From assembly GCA_002428205.1 (NCBI GenBank), contig DIUH01000338.1, positions 1 through 6,677 of the forward strand: 6,677 bases of DNA, given 5' to 3'. Numbering within the stretch: the stretch's first letter is position 1; each line of letters starts with the position of its first letter. Under the pieces are notes generated by a model. That model did not search any database and had not been told where the DNA came from. It saw nothing but the letters and a program-made list of their open reading frames with translations. Position numbers and translations under genes: made by a program. The DNA is from Planctomycetaceae bacterium UBA6163 (GTDB lineage Bacteria; Planctomycetota; Planctomycetia; Pirellulales; Pirellulaceae). This document shows positions 1-5,950 of this stretch, piece after piece.

Positions 1-20
1 CGAGGAGGGCCGGAACGGAG
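1..20. other. Non-coding edge downstream of xerC
   Basis: These 20 bases follow the xerC stop codon. No hairpin or T-run is visible, so the terminator, if any, lies outside the window. Confidence 0.4.
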
Positions 21-923
21 TCAATTCGCTCGCGGGTGCGCTTTCTCGTAGATTGCGCGCAGGTTAGCGGTGCTGACGTGGGTATAAATCTGAGTCGTTG
101 CGAGACTCTTATGCCCGAGCAGTTCCTGCACGCTGCGGATATCGGCGCCGCGATCTAATAAGTGTGTCGCGAAGCTGTGGCGCAGTGTGTGTGGGCTGGT
201 TCTTGCATCAAGGCCCGCCGTGCCGATGTATTTTTCTAGCATCCGGCCGACGCTGCGGGTGGTTAATCGATTTCCGAAACGATTGACAAAGACCGCTGCA
301 TCGCGCCCCTTGGACTCTTCGGTCGTGTGTCGGGTGCGTTGGCGTTTGTAGTGCTTGATCGCATCGATCGCGTAAGACCCCAATGGGCTGATCCGCTCCT
401 TGCGTCCCTTGCCGCGAACTCGGGTAATCTGTTCATCGAAATCGAGGTCTCCATCGGACAGCCCGACCACTTCGCTGACCCGCAAACCGGCGCTGTACAT
501 GGTTTCGAGAATCGCCCGATCGCGCAGCCCGGCAGGGTCCAAGGTTGGCGGTGCGGCCAGCAAACGGCCGATTTCGTCGGTCGTTAGGACATGAGGCAGT
601 TTGCGTTGTCGACGTGGGTTTCGCAGCGGCTTTGCGGGGTTCGACGTGGCGATCCCCTGTCGCTGGGCGAAACGGTAGAAACTGCGCAGTGACGCCAATT
701 TCCTGGAAATCGTTGTGCGGGCATAACCGGCTTCCTGGAGTGCCGATTGGTATTGGCGCAGCGTCTGAGGCGAAAGGCTGTCGGCCGCCGGTACGGAGCC
801 GATTGTCGTTTCCAGCCATTGCATCAGGCCGAACAAGTCTTCGCGGTACGACTTGATGGTCAAATCTGACGCGTTTCGCTCAGTGGCCAAATAACGCAAA
901 AATTGAGTAACGCTTTTTCGCAC
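21..923 (-). CDS. xerC: Tyrosine recombinase XerC
   Basis: This is a 300-residue site-specific tyrosine recombinase of the XerC/XerD class. Such enzymes act with a partner at dif to resolve chromosome dimers at division, through a covalent 3'-phosphotyrosine intermediate. The N-terminal SAM-like core-binding domain covers about residues 1-90 and the catalytic domain about 108-297. All six active-site residues are visible: Arg148 (AGLRVSE), Lys172 (GKGRKER), His245 and Arg248 (HTLRHSFATH), His271 (LLGHKSL) and the nucleophile Tyr280 (IYTHVS). Length and spacing match the family. The motif ARTTISRKLASLRSFYRF and the HPRA end resemble Bacillus CodV/XerC more than XerD, hence the symbol; XerD is the main alternative. 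The start is GTG at 921-923, with GGAG six bases upstream. The small gene before it ends 28 bp upstream, so co-transcription is likely. No dif site is visible in the window. Confidence 0.95.
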   Translation of the reverse strand: MRKSVTQFLRYLATERNASDLTIKSYREDLFGLMQWLETTIGSVPAADSLSPQTLRQYQSALQEAGYARTTISRKLASLRSFYRFAQRQGIATSNPAKPLRNPRRQRKLPHVLTTDEIGRLLAAPPTLDPAGLRDRAILETMYSAGLRVSEVVGLSDGDLDFDEQITRVRGKGRKERISPLGSYAIDAIKHYKRQRTRHTTEESKGRDAAVFVNRFGNRLTTRSVGRMLEKYIGTAGLDARTSPHTLRHSFATHLLDRGADIRSVQELLGHKSLATTQIYTHVSTANLRAIYEKAHPRAN

Positions 924-929
924 AACAGA

Positions 930-933
930 CTCC
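930..933 (-). promoter_or_regulatory. Ribosome binding site of xerC
   Basis: On the minus strand GGAG lies six bases before the GTG codon at 921-923. It supports that GTG as the xerC start. It is one of the few convincing Shine-Dalgarno sequences in this window. Confidence 0.6.
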
Positions 934-951
934 GATCGGATCGCTGGTGGA

Positions 952-1209
952 TCAGTGGCGATCGGTCATCGGCGTACGATGTTTACGATCGATCACGACT
1001 TCATTTGCCGGATGATCGTTTTCTTGAGGGACGGCGTCGCGGATTTTGCGGCTCAGCATCGCTGCGTCATACCATGAAAAGTCGATCTCGGGGTCAGCCG
1101 CAAAATGTGCCAACTGTCTTAAAGTGTTGTCACGATTGGAGTCGTCGAACAAGAAAATGAACTTTTCTTCGCCTTTGACGAGTGCCAGGACGTTGATCTC
1201 GGTATCCAT
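952..1209 (-). CDS. Small conserved-looking hypothetical protein (85 aa)
   Basis: This is an 85-residue protein of unknown function with no signal peptide or membrane segment, so probably cytoplasmic. Residues 1-60 look like a compact folded domain: a hydrophobic strand (INVLALVKG), a second strand (KFIFLFDD), then a helix-rich part containing LRQLAHFAADPE and FSWYDAAMLSRKI. The last 25 residues are charged and appear disordered. From memory, very similar short proteins beginning MDTEINVLALVKGEE recur in planctomycete genomes as unnamed hypotheticals; I could not check this. The start is ATG at 1207-1209, with a weak GGATAGG nine bases upstream. The stop is 28 bp before xerC, which suggests co-transcription with the recombinase. 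The order strand-strand-helix and the gap-filling position both argue that it is a real gene. No catalytic motif is evident. Confidence 0.8.
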   Translation of the reverse strand: MDTEINVLALVKGEEKFIFLFDDSNRDNTLRQLAHFAADPEIDFSWYDAAMLSRKIRDAVPQENDHPANEVVIDRKHRTPMTDRH

Positions 1210-1282
1210 GAGGTTTGGCCTATCCGTAATTGCTAGCTCGACCCAGTTTATCCAGCCGCCGTTGTTTTCCCGGCTTCAGGAC

Positions 1283-2338
1283 TTAGTATCGGCTGATAGG
1301 CCACCGCAAAATGAGATCGCTTTGGTCTCGACCACCCCTACTTTCTAACATTTCCGCAATGTGGAGGTGGCAGCAGAAACGAATAAAATCATTGCTCCGT
1401 TTGAGATAATTCTGCCACCCACCGGTACGTGCATCGTCATTATTTTCTACATAATTTGTGAGCCGCTCGGTGAAGTAGGCATCGTTGCCCTGATACAGCC
1501 GGGTGTGCGTGATGATCGGCTCCGTTTGCGGATTCAGCGGTGGAGGGGTCGGTTGTGGGCCATCGGGGATCAGCCCTAGCGGTGATGGCCAGTTGGGTGG
1601 CAGCGGCGATGCTGGGGCAAAGGCGGCTGAGTCTGCGAACATCGCCGCTTCGGGCAACGGGAATGTTTCGCTTGGAGTGTAGGGATCGTTGGTGAGCGGA
1701 TTAGGCTGACTCGCTTGATCTTCGCTGGCCGAAGATTGGATCGCGCTTCCGACTGCTAGTTCGGTCAATGGCCTGGGCGTTTGAGTGGCGAGTTGTTGGC
1801 GGGCCAGTTCAAACTCGGCTTCTTGTTTGATTCGTCGCGGGATGTGCTTTTCGGCCTTTGTGCCCCAAGGCAAACCGTATCCCGGCGGAATCGGGTGAAA
1901 GCCTGGATTGGCGGCGTACCAGTTGGTGGTCATCGCCATTCTCGGCGGATAGTAGGCGCTGAAATCGGTAACCGATCCGACAACGATCGCATCGACTCCG
2001 ATGGTTTGTGCCAGACGTTGGAACTCGGCCCCGGTCGTCGGTTCGCCGAATGCCTGGGAGTATTGCACGTAGATATTGCGAGTCACGCCGATCGGCAAAA
2101 CTTCGAACCCAGGGATCATTTGCAGTTCGGCGTAGTAGGCTTCGGCGACCGCTTCACCGTCGACCGTCGGTTCGTTGCTTTGGTTGTAGAACGGCAAGAC
2201 AGCGATCCGTTTCAGTTGAGGAAACGGATTGTGCATCGACGGACGGTGGGTAACCGTTGGCACGAGCCCGCAACCACAGAACGTAGCCATCAAACAAGCG
2301 GCGGCAAAACCGATCGGGGCTGGCAATGGCGATGACAT
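1283..2338 (-). CDS. Secreted lipoprotein with CsgG/LpoB-like N-terminal domain
   Basis: This is a 351-residue predicted lipoprotein of unknown function. A hydrophobic leader ends in FCGC, and Cys23 is the likely lipidated residue although the lipobox is not ideal. Residues about 41-130 (LKRIAVLPFYNQS, then IPGFEVLP and IGVDAIVVGSVTDF) follow the alternating strand-helix pattern of the CsgG/LpoB/GNA1162 group of envelope lipoproteins; this is a fold-level inference. Residues 140-165 are rich in Tyr, Pro and Gly (NPGFHPIPPGYGLPWG), and about 185-275 is a low-complexity Pro/Ala/Ser linker. The last 65 residues look folded again (DDARTGGWQNYLKRSNDFIR, then FCCHLHIAEML). The chosen start is ATG at 2336-2338, because GGAAAAGAAG precedes it. 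A TTG at 2348-2350 in the same frame would add MEKK, giving the leader positive charges but with no ribosome binding site. The envelope location is well supported; the role is not. Confidence 0.85.
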   Translation of the reverse strand: MSSPLPAPIGFAAACLMATFCGCGLVPTVTHRPSMHNPFPQLKRIAVLPFYNQSNEPTVDGEAVAEAYYAELQMIPGFEVLPIGVTRNIYVQYSQAFGEPTTGAEFQRLAQTIGVDAIVVGSVTDFSAYYPPRMAMTTNWYAANPGFHPIPPGYGLPWGTKAEKHIPRRIKQEAEFELARQQLATQTPRPLTELAVGSAIQSSASEDQASQPNPLTNDPYTPSETFPLPEAAMFADSAAFAPASPLPPNWPSPLGLIPDGPQPTPPPLNPQTEPIITHTRLYQGNDAYFTERLTNYVENNDDARTGGWQNYLKRSNDFIRFCCHLHIAEMLESRGGRDQSDLILRWPISRY

Positions 2339-2348
2339 CTTCTTTTCC
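2339..2348 (-). promoter_or_regulatory. Purine-rich ribosome binding site of the lipoprotein gene
   Basis: GGAAAAGAAG lies directly before ATG 2336-2338 on the minus strand, with GGA seven bases from the start codon. It favours this ATG over the in-frame TTG at 2348-2350, which has no comparable upstream signal. The counter-argument is that the TTG start would supply two lysines to the signal peptide. Confidence 0.45.
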
Positions 2349-2350
2349 AA

Positions 2351-2512
2351 CAGCGGTGCATTCGCGCAGCGGTCCTCAGCCCCTTAACTGTTTTCGACCG
2401 GACGACCTGAGCGGCTGGAGTTAATCTGTATCGATTTTGCAGATTTTGCGTTGTGGGCGGATTTTGCCCGCTTTAGGGTTTTCGTCGCCACGGGGGTGAA
2501 ATCGCGAGCCGA
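2351..2512. other. Intergenic region upstream of the lipoprotein gene
   Basis: This 162 bp gap is the longest gene-free stretch in the window. It should hold the lipoprotein promoter and any terminator of the VanZ-like gene. I find the phased GATTTTGC repeat and a weak GCGG/CCGC stem overlapping one repeat copy, with no T-run after it on the coding strand. I find no clear sigma-70-type promoter and no RNA gene. Confidence 0.5.
2433..2467. repeat. Three GATTTTGC direct repeats in 9-bp phase
   Basis: GATTTTGC occurs at 2433-2440, 2442-2449 and 2460-2467 on the plus strand (GCAAAATC on the coding strand). The steps are 9 and 18 bp, so the copies fit a 9-bp register with one degenerate unit between the second and third. 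They lie in the non-coding gap between the VanZ-like gene and the lipoprotein gene, about 95-130 bp upstream of the lipoprotein start. They could be operator half-sites or remnants of local slippage. No convincing -35/-10 pair is visible nearby. Confidence 0.5.
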
Positions 2513-3574
2513 TCACGGCAGCAAGCGAATGCCCGCGAACTGGACCATCGCCTTTTGCTGTGGCTGGACAGCCATGAACTCGACATAGTTGACCCTTTGC
2601 AGCATCAATCGTTGGTCGGCGGCCAATTGCTGTTGAGCCGCCTGAAAGTCGAATCGCCAATCAATCGATTCGCCACGCTTTAGTTCGATGCGGTCGATGA
2701 AACCATGTCCCGGCGGGCGTTGCCTGCGTTGATCGGTGATCCGCAACTGGATCACGATCGACTCCGACGGGCTGTCGGCCAGGTGCGTCAACCTGGTCGC
2801 CAGTGTCCGGTATTGAGTCCAATCGCGTTGCATTTGCTGTAACTGGATGGCTGGGAAATCGCCCGGCAAGTATTCGACCTTCAGTTCCTCGGAACGGCCG
2901 AGCCAGTCGATCGGTGTACGTTTGACGTTAGCAGAACTTACGTACCAACGCTCCATTTCCGAGTGGCTTGAGAAAGTTGCCAGGACGGGAAACTGTGACC
3001 TTTGGCGATAAACGTCGATGATCGACGCGAGCGGTGGCGCTGCTGCGATCGCGATTACCAGGATGGCGGCGAGCAGAAAAAGGCGTCTGGGCTGTCTGTT
3101 TTCCGCTGGCCAAGATTCCATAGCCTTAAATATCAGCAGCGACGCGGTTGCACCAAGCAGATTGCGGAACAGGTCGCCTAGGGATGTCGATCGAGAAACG
3201 AAGCCTTGAATCAGTTCGATCAGGCCGCTGAGCGAGACTGTGCACAGCGTGACTAGAACCGGCACCCAATTAGGAGACCTGGTGTGCTGGCGGGCGATCA
3301 ACAAGAAAAGAAAGTTCAGGACGCCGAAGGCAGGAATGTGCAGCAGGTCGGCCGCGCGCGACCAGAATCGTTCGCGAAGGGGCAGCGGCATCAGCAACAT
3401 GGCGACGGAAAAGAGCAGATAAGCGATCGTGAAGGCGATCAAAAACGGGTAACGATTGCCGATCTCCAGCGGCCCGTTGGCGATACGTGCCACCGCTGGA
3501 TCGACGCCCGCGCCGCCTTGATCCGTTTGCGGTTGTAAAGTCGCCGTGGTCGTCAGTTCGCCATCGTCAGGCAT
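2513..3574 (-). CDS. VanZ-like membrane protein with C-terminal beta-rich domain
   Basis: This protein of 353 residues has two parts. After about 40 polar residues, residues 42-183 hold roughly five hydrophobic segments (near 42-62, 82-94, 104-123, 134-150, 164-183). The VanZ-family signature is present: LLHIPAFG (His79), then IELIQGF (Glu120, Gln123), Arg128 and GDLFRNLLGA (Asp134, Asn138, Gly141). VanZ proteins are integral membrane proteins named after a teicoplanin-resistance gene; their molecular function is unsettled, and most chromosomal members have no known resistance role. Residues 195-353 form a soluble domain with a jelly-roll-like pattern (LATFSSHSEMERW, then RDWTQYRTLATRLTH, IQLRITD, DRIEL and MVQFAGIRLL). 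This resembles carbohydrate-binding-type domains; the match is inferred. Five segments would place it outside if the N-terminus is cytoplasmic. The start is ATG 3572-3574; TTG 3578-3580 would add two residues. Neither has a clear ribosome binding site. Confidence 0.85.
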   Translation of the reverse strand: MPDDGELTTTATLQPQTDQGGAGVDPAVARIANGPLEIGNRYPFLIAFTIAYLLFSVAMLLMPLPLRERFWSRAADLLHIPAFGVLNFLFLLIARQHTRSPNWVPVLVTLCTVSLSGLIELIQGFVSRSTSLGDLFRNLLGATASLLIFKAMESWPAENRQPRRLFLLAAILVIAIAAAPPLASIIDVYRQRSQFPVLATFSSHSEMERWYVSSANVKRTPIDWLGRSEELKVEYLPGDFPAIQLQQMQRDWTQYRTLATRLTHLADSPSESIVIQLRITDQRRQRPPGHGFIDRIELKRGESIDWRFDFQAAQQQLAADQRLMLQRVNYVEFMAVQPQQKAMVQFAGIRLLP

Positions 3575-3585
3575 CGGCAAAGTAT

Positions 3586-3608
3586 GGTCCGCAAGGACCG
3601 ATCTGGTC
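3586..3608 (-). promoter_or_regulatory. Possible leader hairpins before the VanZ-like gene
   Basis: On the coding strand three short segments can pair in two exclusive ways. GACC (3605-3608) can pair with the start of GGTCC (3595-3599), or GGTCC can pair fully with GGACC (3586-3590) across a four-base loop. The second hairpin ends 11 bases before the ATG, where a ribosome binding site would normally sit. It may affect translation, but the stems are short and could be chance. Confidence 0.25.
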
Positions 3609-3658
3609 TTTTTGGTGCTGGGCTGTGCTTGAAACGTTCTCGGTTTCGGCCGCTTGGT

Positions 3659-5101
3659 CTATCGGGCTGGACCGACCGGAACTGCGATCAGATCATAGCC
3701 ATCGGCGGCCACGATTTCACACGGAACGAACTTGCCGGCAGATAATTCATCGCCGGGCTGGCGGTTTACGTAGATTAATCCGTCAATATCGGGTGCTTCG
3801 GCCGCCGATCGGCCGATCCAGATACCCGGTTGGTCGTCCAGTTCGTTATCCAGCAAAACTTCGACGGTGGTTCCGACGCGCGACTGGGTCCACTGGAAAG
3901 CGATCTTCTGTTGCATCGCCATCAATTCGTTGTGGCGACGCTTAACGACTTTCGCAGGCACACGGTTGGGCAACTTTTCAGCCGGTGTGCCCGGTTCGAC
4001 CGAATAGGTGAACACGCCCAAGTGCTCGAATCGTTGCTGGTCGATGAAATCGACCAATTCACGATGTTCTGACTCCGTTTCGCCCGGAAATCCGCTGATC
4101 ATCGTTGTCCTCAGCACCACGCCGGGGATCGTTTCGCGAATCTGGCCCACGATCCGTTCGATCGCTGGCCGATCGACTCGACGTGCCATCCGACGCAACA
4201 TCGTATTGCTGGCGTGTTGCAGCGGCATATCGATGTAGGGAACGATCCGTTTGGCTTGTGCGATCGTCGTCAGCAGAGCGTCGTCGATATACATCGGATA
4301 GAAGTACATCAGGCGGATCCAGTCGATGCCTTCGACTTGGTCGAGTTCCTCTAGCAATTGCCTCAGCCGTGGTTCGCCGTAGAGATCCTTGCCGAAGTAG
4401 GTGGTGTCTTGAGCGACGACGACCATTTCACGAACGCCGGACGCCGCCAGCATTTTCGCTTCGCTGATCACCTGTTCGATCGGCTTGCTGGCATGTTTTC
4501 CGCGCATTTTGGGAATCGCACAAAACGTACAGAGCCGATCGCACCCTTCGCTGATTTTCAAATACGCAAAGTGCCGTGGTGTTACCGCGGCGCGCATATT
4601 ATCCGCCAATGCCCGGATCGGGGCGGGCCGAAAAACCGTGCGTTGCTCTTCCAAGCCACCGAACAAGCGGTCGGCGACCGAAACGATTTCGTCACGGCCA
4701 AAGACGCCGACCAGGGCATCGATTTCCGGTCGCTCGTCAAGCAGCGATTCGCGACTGCGTTCGGCCAAGCATCCTGTGACGACGACGCCGCGAATCCGCC
4801 CGTCGCGTTTCAACGCGAGCATTTCGTCGATCGCTTCGAGCGATTCTTGGCGTGCCGAGGCGATGAACCCGCACGTATTGATGACGACAAAATCGGCTCC
4901 GTCGACCGAGTCGACCATGCGATATCCGTCGGCATCCAACCGTCCGAGCATCTGTTCGGTGTCGACTAAGTTCTTGGGACAGCCGAGGCTGACAACCGCA
5001 TAACGTCCGCGCGGCTGGTGCGTCTGGGCATCGACGATCGCTTGCGAGGCCGCCGACAGTGACAACGGATTGGGCGAGTCGGTGACGACAGGCAACTGCA
5101 T
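3659..5101 (-). CDS. rimO: Ribosomal protein S12 methylthiotransferase RimO
   Basis: RimO is a radical-SAM enzyme that adds a methylthio group to the beta-carbon of a conserved aspartate of ribosomal protein S12 (Asp88/89 in E. coli numbering). This 480-residue protein has the whole family layout. The UPF0004 domain carries Cys41 (VSLGCPKNLVDTE), Cys77 (INTCGFI) and Cys111 (VTGCLAER), which bind the auxiliary cluster. The radical-SAM domain has CDRLCTFC with Cys187, Cys191 and Cys194. Further motifs are YIDMPLQHAS (289-298) and MISGFPGETE (334-343). A TRAM-type beta-barrel follows at about 405-476. VSLGCPKNLVD and TPRHFAYLKISEGC separate it from the tRNA enzyme MiaB. The start is ATG 5099-5101. 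The domain proper begins near residue 33, so there is a polar N-terminal extension of about 25 residues relative to E. coli RimO. No good ribosome binding site is seen. It lies between cmk and the VanZ-like gene. Confidence 0.97.
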   Translation of the reverse strand: MQLPVVTDSPNPLSLSAASQAIVDAQTHQPRGRYAVVSLGCPKNLVDTEQMLGRLDADGYRMVDSVDGADFVVINTCGFIASARQESLEAIDEMLALKRDGRIRGVVVTGCLAERSRESLLDERPEIDALVGVFGRDEIVSVADRLFGGLEEQRTVFRPAPIRALADNMRAAVTPRHFAYLKISEGCDRLCTFCAIPKMRGKHASKPIEQVISEAKMLAASGVREMVVVAQDTTYFGKDLYGEPRLRQLLEELDQVEGIDWIRLMYFYPMYIDDALLTTIAQAKRIVPYIDMPLQHASNTMLRRMARRVDRPAIERIVGQIRETIPGVVLRTTMISGFPGETESEHRELVDFIDQQRFEHLGVFTYSVEPGTPAEKLPNRVPAKVVKRRHNELMAMQQKIAFQWTQSRVGTTVEVLLDNELDDQPGIWIGRSAAEAPDIDGLIYVNRQPGDELSAGKFVPCEIVAADGYDLIAVPVGPAR

Positions 5102-5173
5102 GGAAGGGACCCGGCGGATGGAAAGGTTTTGTGGAGCGACAACGGGCCAGGACGACGGAAAATGTCCACGGCC

Positions 5174-5208
5174 GTTGCATAACGTAACCGAAGCACCGAA
5201 GTCGCAAC
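5174..5208. repeat. Tandem octamer inside a short inverted repeat, upstream of rimO
   Basis: On the plus strand ACCGAAG occurs at 5187-5193 and 5195-5201, an 8-bp tandem period. The pair is flanked by GTTGC (5174-5178) and GCAAC (5204-5208), which are inverted complements. It lies 73-107 bp upstream of the rimO ATG in the 152 bp cmk-rimO gap. It may be a regulatory site or hairpin, or chance. Nothing else notable is seen in that gap: no strong promoter and no clear terminator after cmk. Confidence 0.3.
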
Positions 5209-5253
5209 AGGATTAAAACCGGCTAGAACGTTGAAACTGGTGAGAGTTCTCCG

Positions 5254-5934
5254 TCAATGTTCCGGATGTCCTGCCGCAGCCAGTTCGCCGCGCCGCTGGT
5301 GCACGATCCGCAAAACTTCTAACAGGACTTCATCCAGCGAAAGGCTGTCGCTGTGCAAAATGACCGCGTCTTCGGCTGGCCGCAGTCCACCGACCGGTCG
5401 CGAGCTGTCTTCTTGGTCACGCCGATTTTGCTGGGCCAAGATATCCTCCAGCGGCACATAGCGTCCCGCTTCGGACAACTGTTGTTGCCGTCGCCTAGCC
5501 CGTTCTTCAGGCGAAGCGGTCAGAAAAATCTTGCACTGGGCATTGGGAAACACCTCGCTGCCCTGGTCGCGGCCTTCGGTCACCACGTCGCGTCCATCGA
5601 CGAAAGCGCGTTGTTTATCGGTCAAAATCTCGCGAATCTCAATAACATCGGCGACATGCCGGATCACATCGGTGACCGATGGCGTGCGGATTAGCGCTGT
5701 GACGTCGTTTCCGTTCAGCCAGACGCAACGGTCGCGAAACTCGATAGTCACTTTTTTTGCCAACCGCAGCAGTGCCGCTTTGTCGTTCCAGTCGACATCA
5801 GCGCGAATGCCGGCCAACGCGATCGCGCGGTACATCGCACCGGTATCGAGAAACTCGAAACCGAGCGAATCGGCCGCTTGTCGGGCAATGCTGCTTTTAC
5901 CGGCTCCGGCCGGTCCATCAATCGTGACGATCAC
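5254..5934 (-). CDS. cmk: Cytidylate kinase (CMP/dCMP kinase)
   Basis: Cmk transfers phosphate from ATP to CMP or dCMP in cytoplasmic pyrimidine nucleotide metabolism. The 226-residue length matches the bacterial family. Visible motifs are the P-loop GPAGAGKSS (7-15), FLDTGAMYRA (28-37) in the NMP-binding region, GRD (121-123) followed by VFPNA and KIFLTASPEERARRR, and the lid segment RRDQEDSSRP (171-180). By ungapped alignment from memory with E. coli Cmk, Arg101, Arg122, Asp123, Arg172, Asp176 and Arg179 match substrate-binding residues. The position of E. coli Ser101 appears to be Arg92 here. The start is GTG 5932-5934, since the next in-frame upstream triplet series ends in a stop and the protein must begin at IVTIDGP. 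The preceding gene stops 12 bp upstream, so coupled expression is likely. The ribosome binding site is weak. Confidence 0.96.
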   Translation of the reverse strand: MIVTIDGPAGAGKSSIARQAADSLGFEFLDTGAMYRAIALAGIRADVDWNDKAALLRLAKKVTIEFRDRCVWLNGNDVTALIRTPSVTDVIRHVADVIEIREILTDKQRAFVDGRDVVTEGRDQGSEVFPNAQCKIFLTASPEERARRRQQQLSEAGRYVPLEDILAQQNRRDQEDSSRPVGGLRPAEDAVILHSDSLSLDEVLLEVLRIVHQRRGELAAAGHPEH

Positions 5935-5950
5935 GCGAAAATCTACTCAT
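5918..5950 (-). other. Ten-codon mini-ORF spanning the cmk start
   Basis: The stop of the transglutaminase-like gene is part of ATGA (5947-5950). That ATG opens a ten-residue frame, MSRFSRDRHD, which passes over the cmk GTG in another frame and stops at 5918-5920, 11 bases inside cmk. This geometry could allow a ribosome to reinitiate on cmk, whose own ribosome binding site is poor. There is no evidence that it is translated, and it may be accidental. Confidence 0.2.

Noticed and set aside
433..819. Minus-strand 128-codon ORF within xerC
   Set aside because: It is a second frame of the xerC coding region and has no folded-looking content.
21..923. Phage or mobile-element integrase
   Set aside because: The length, active-site spacing and XerC-specific motifs fit the housekeeping recombinase, and no phage genes, att repeats or tRNA lie nearby.
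1216..1303. Inverted repeat TGGCCTATC (1216-1224) and GATAGGCCA (1295-1303)
   Set aside because: One arm is the Trp-Pro-Ile coding sequence at the end of the lipoprotein gene, and the arms are about 70 bp apart with no extension. Chance is likely.
1781..2335. 184-codon plus-strand ORF
   Set aside because: It lies entirely antisense to the lipoprotein gene, has no recognisable domain, and its Arg/Gly/Asp-rich composition is typical of a reverse-frame shadow.
2453..2474. Possible terminator after the VanZ-like gene (GCGG/CCGC stem)
   Set aside because: The stem has only four pairs and no T-run follows it on the coding strand.
3594..3613. Plus-strand hairpin GACC/GGTC followed by TTTTT, like a terminator
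   Set aside because: The stem has only about four to six pairs, and there is no plus-strand gene for it to terminate.
4358..4969. 203-codon plus-strand ORF and overlapping 172-codon ORF
   Set aside because: Both are antisense to the strongly supported rimO gene and show no domain pattern.
4737..5207. Minus-strand 156-codon ORF overlapping the rimO start
   Set aside because: It is an alternative frame of rimO with Arg/Cys-rich composition. The rimO frame contains the real catalytic motifs.
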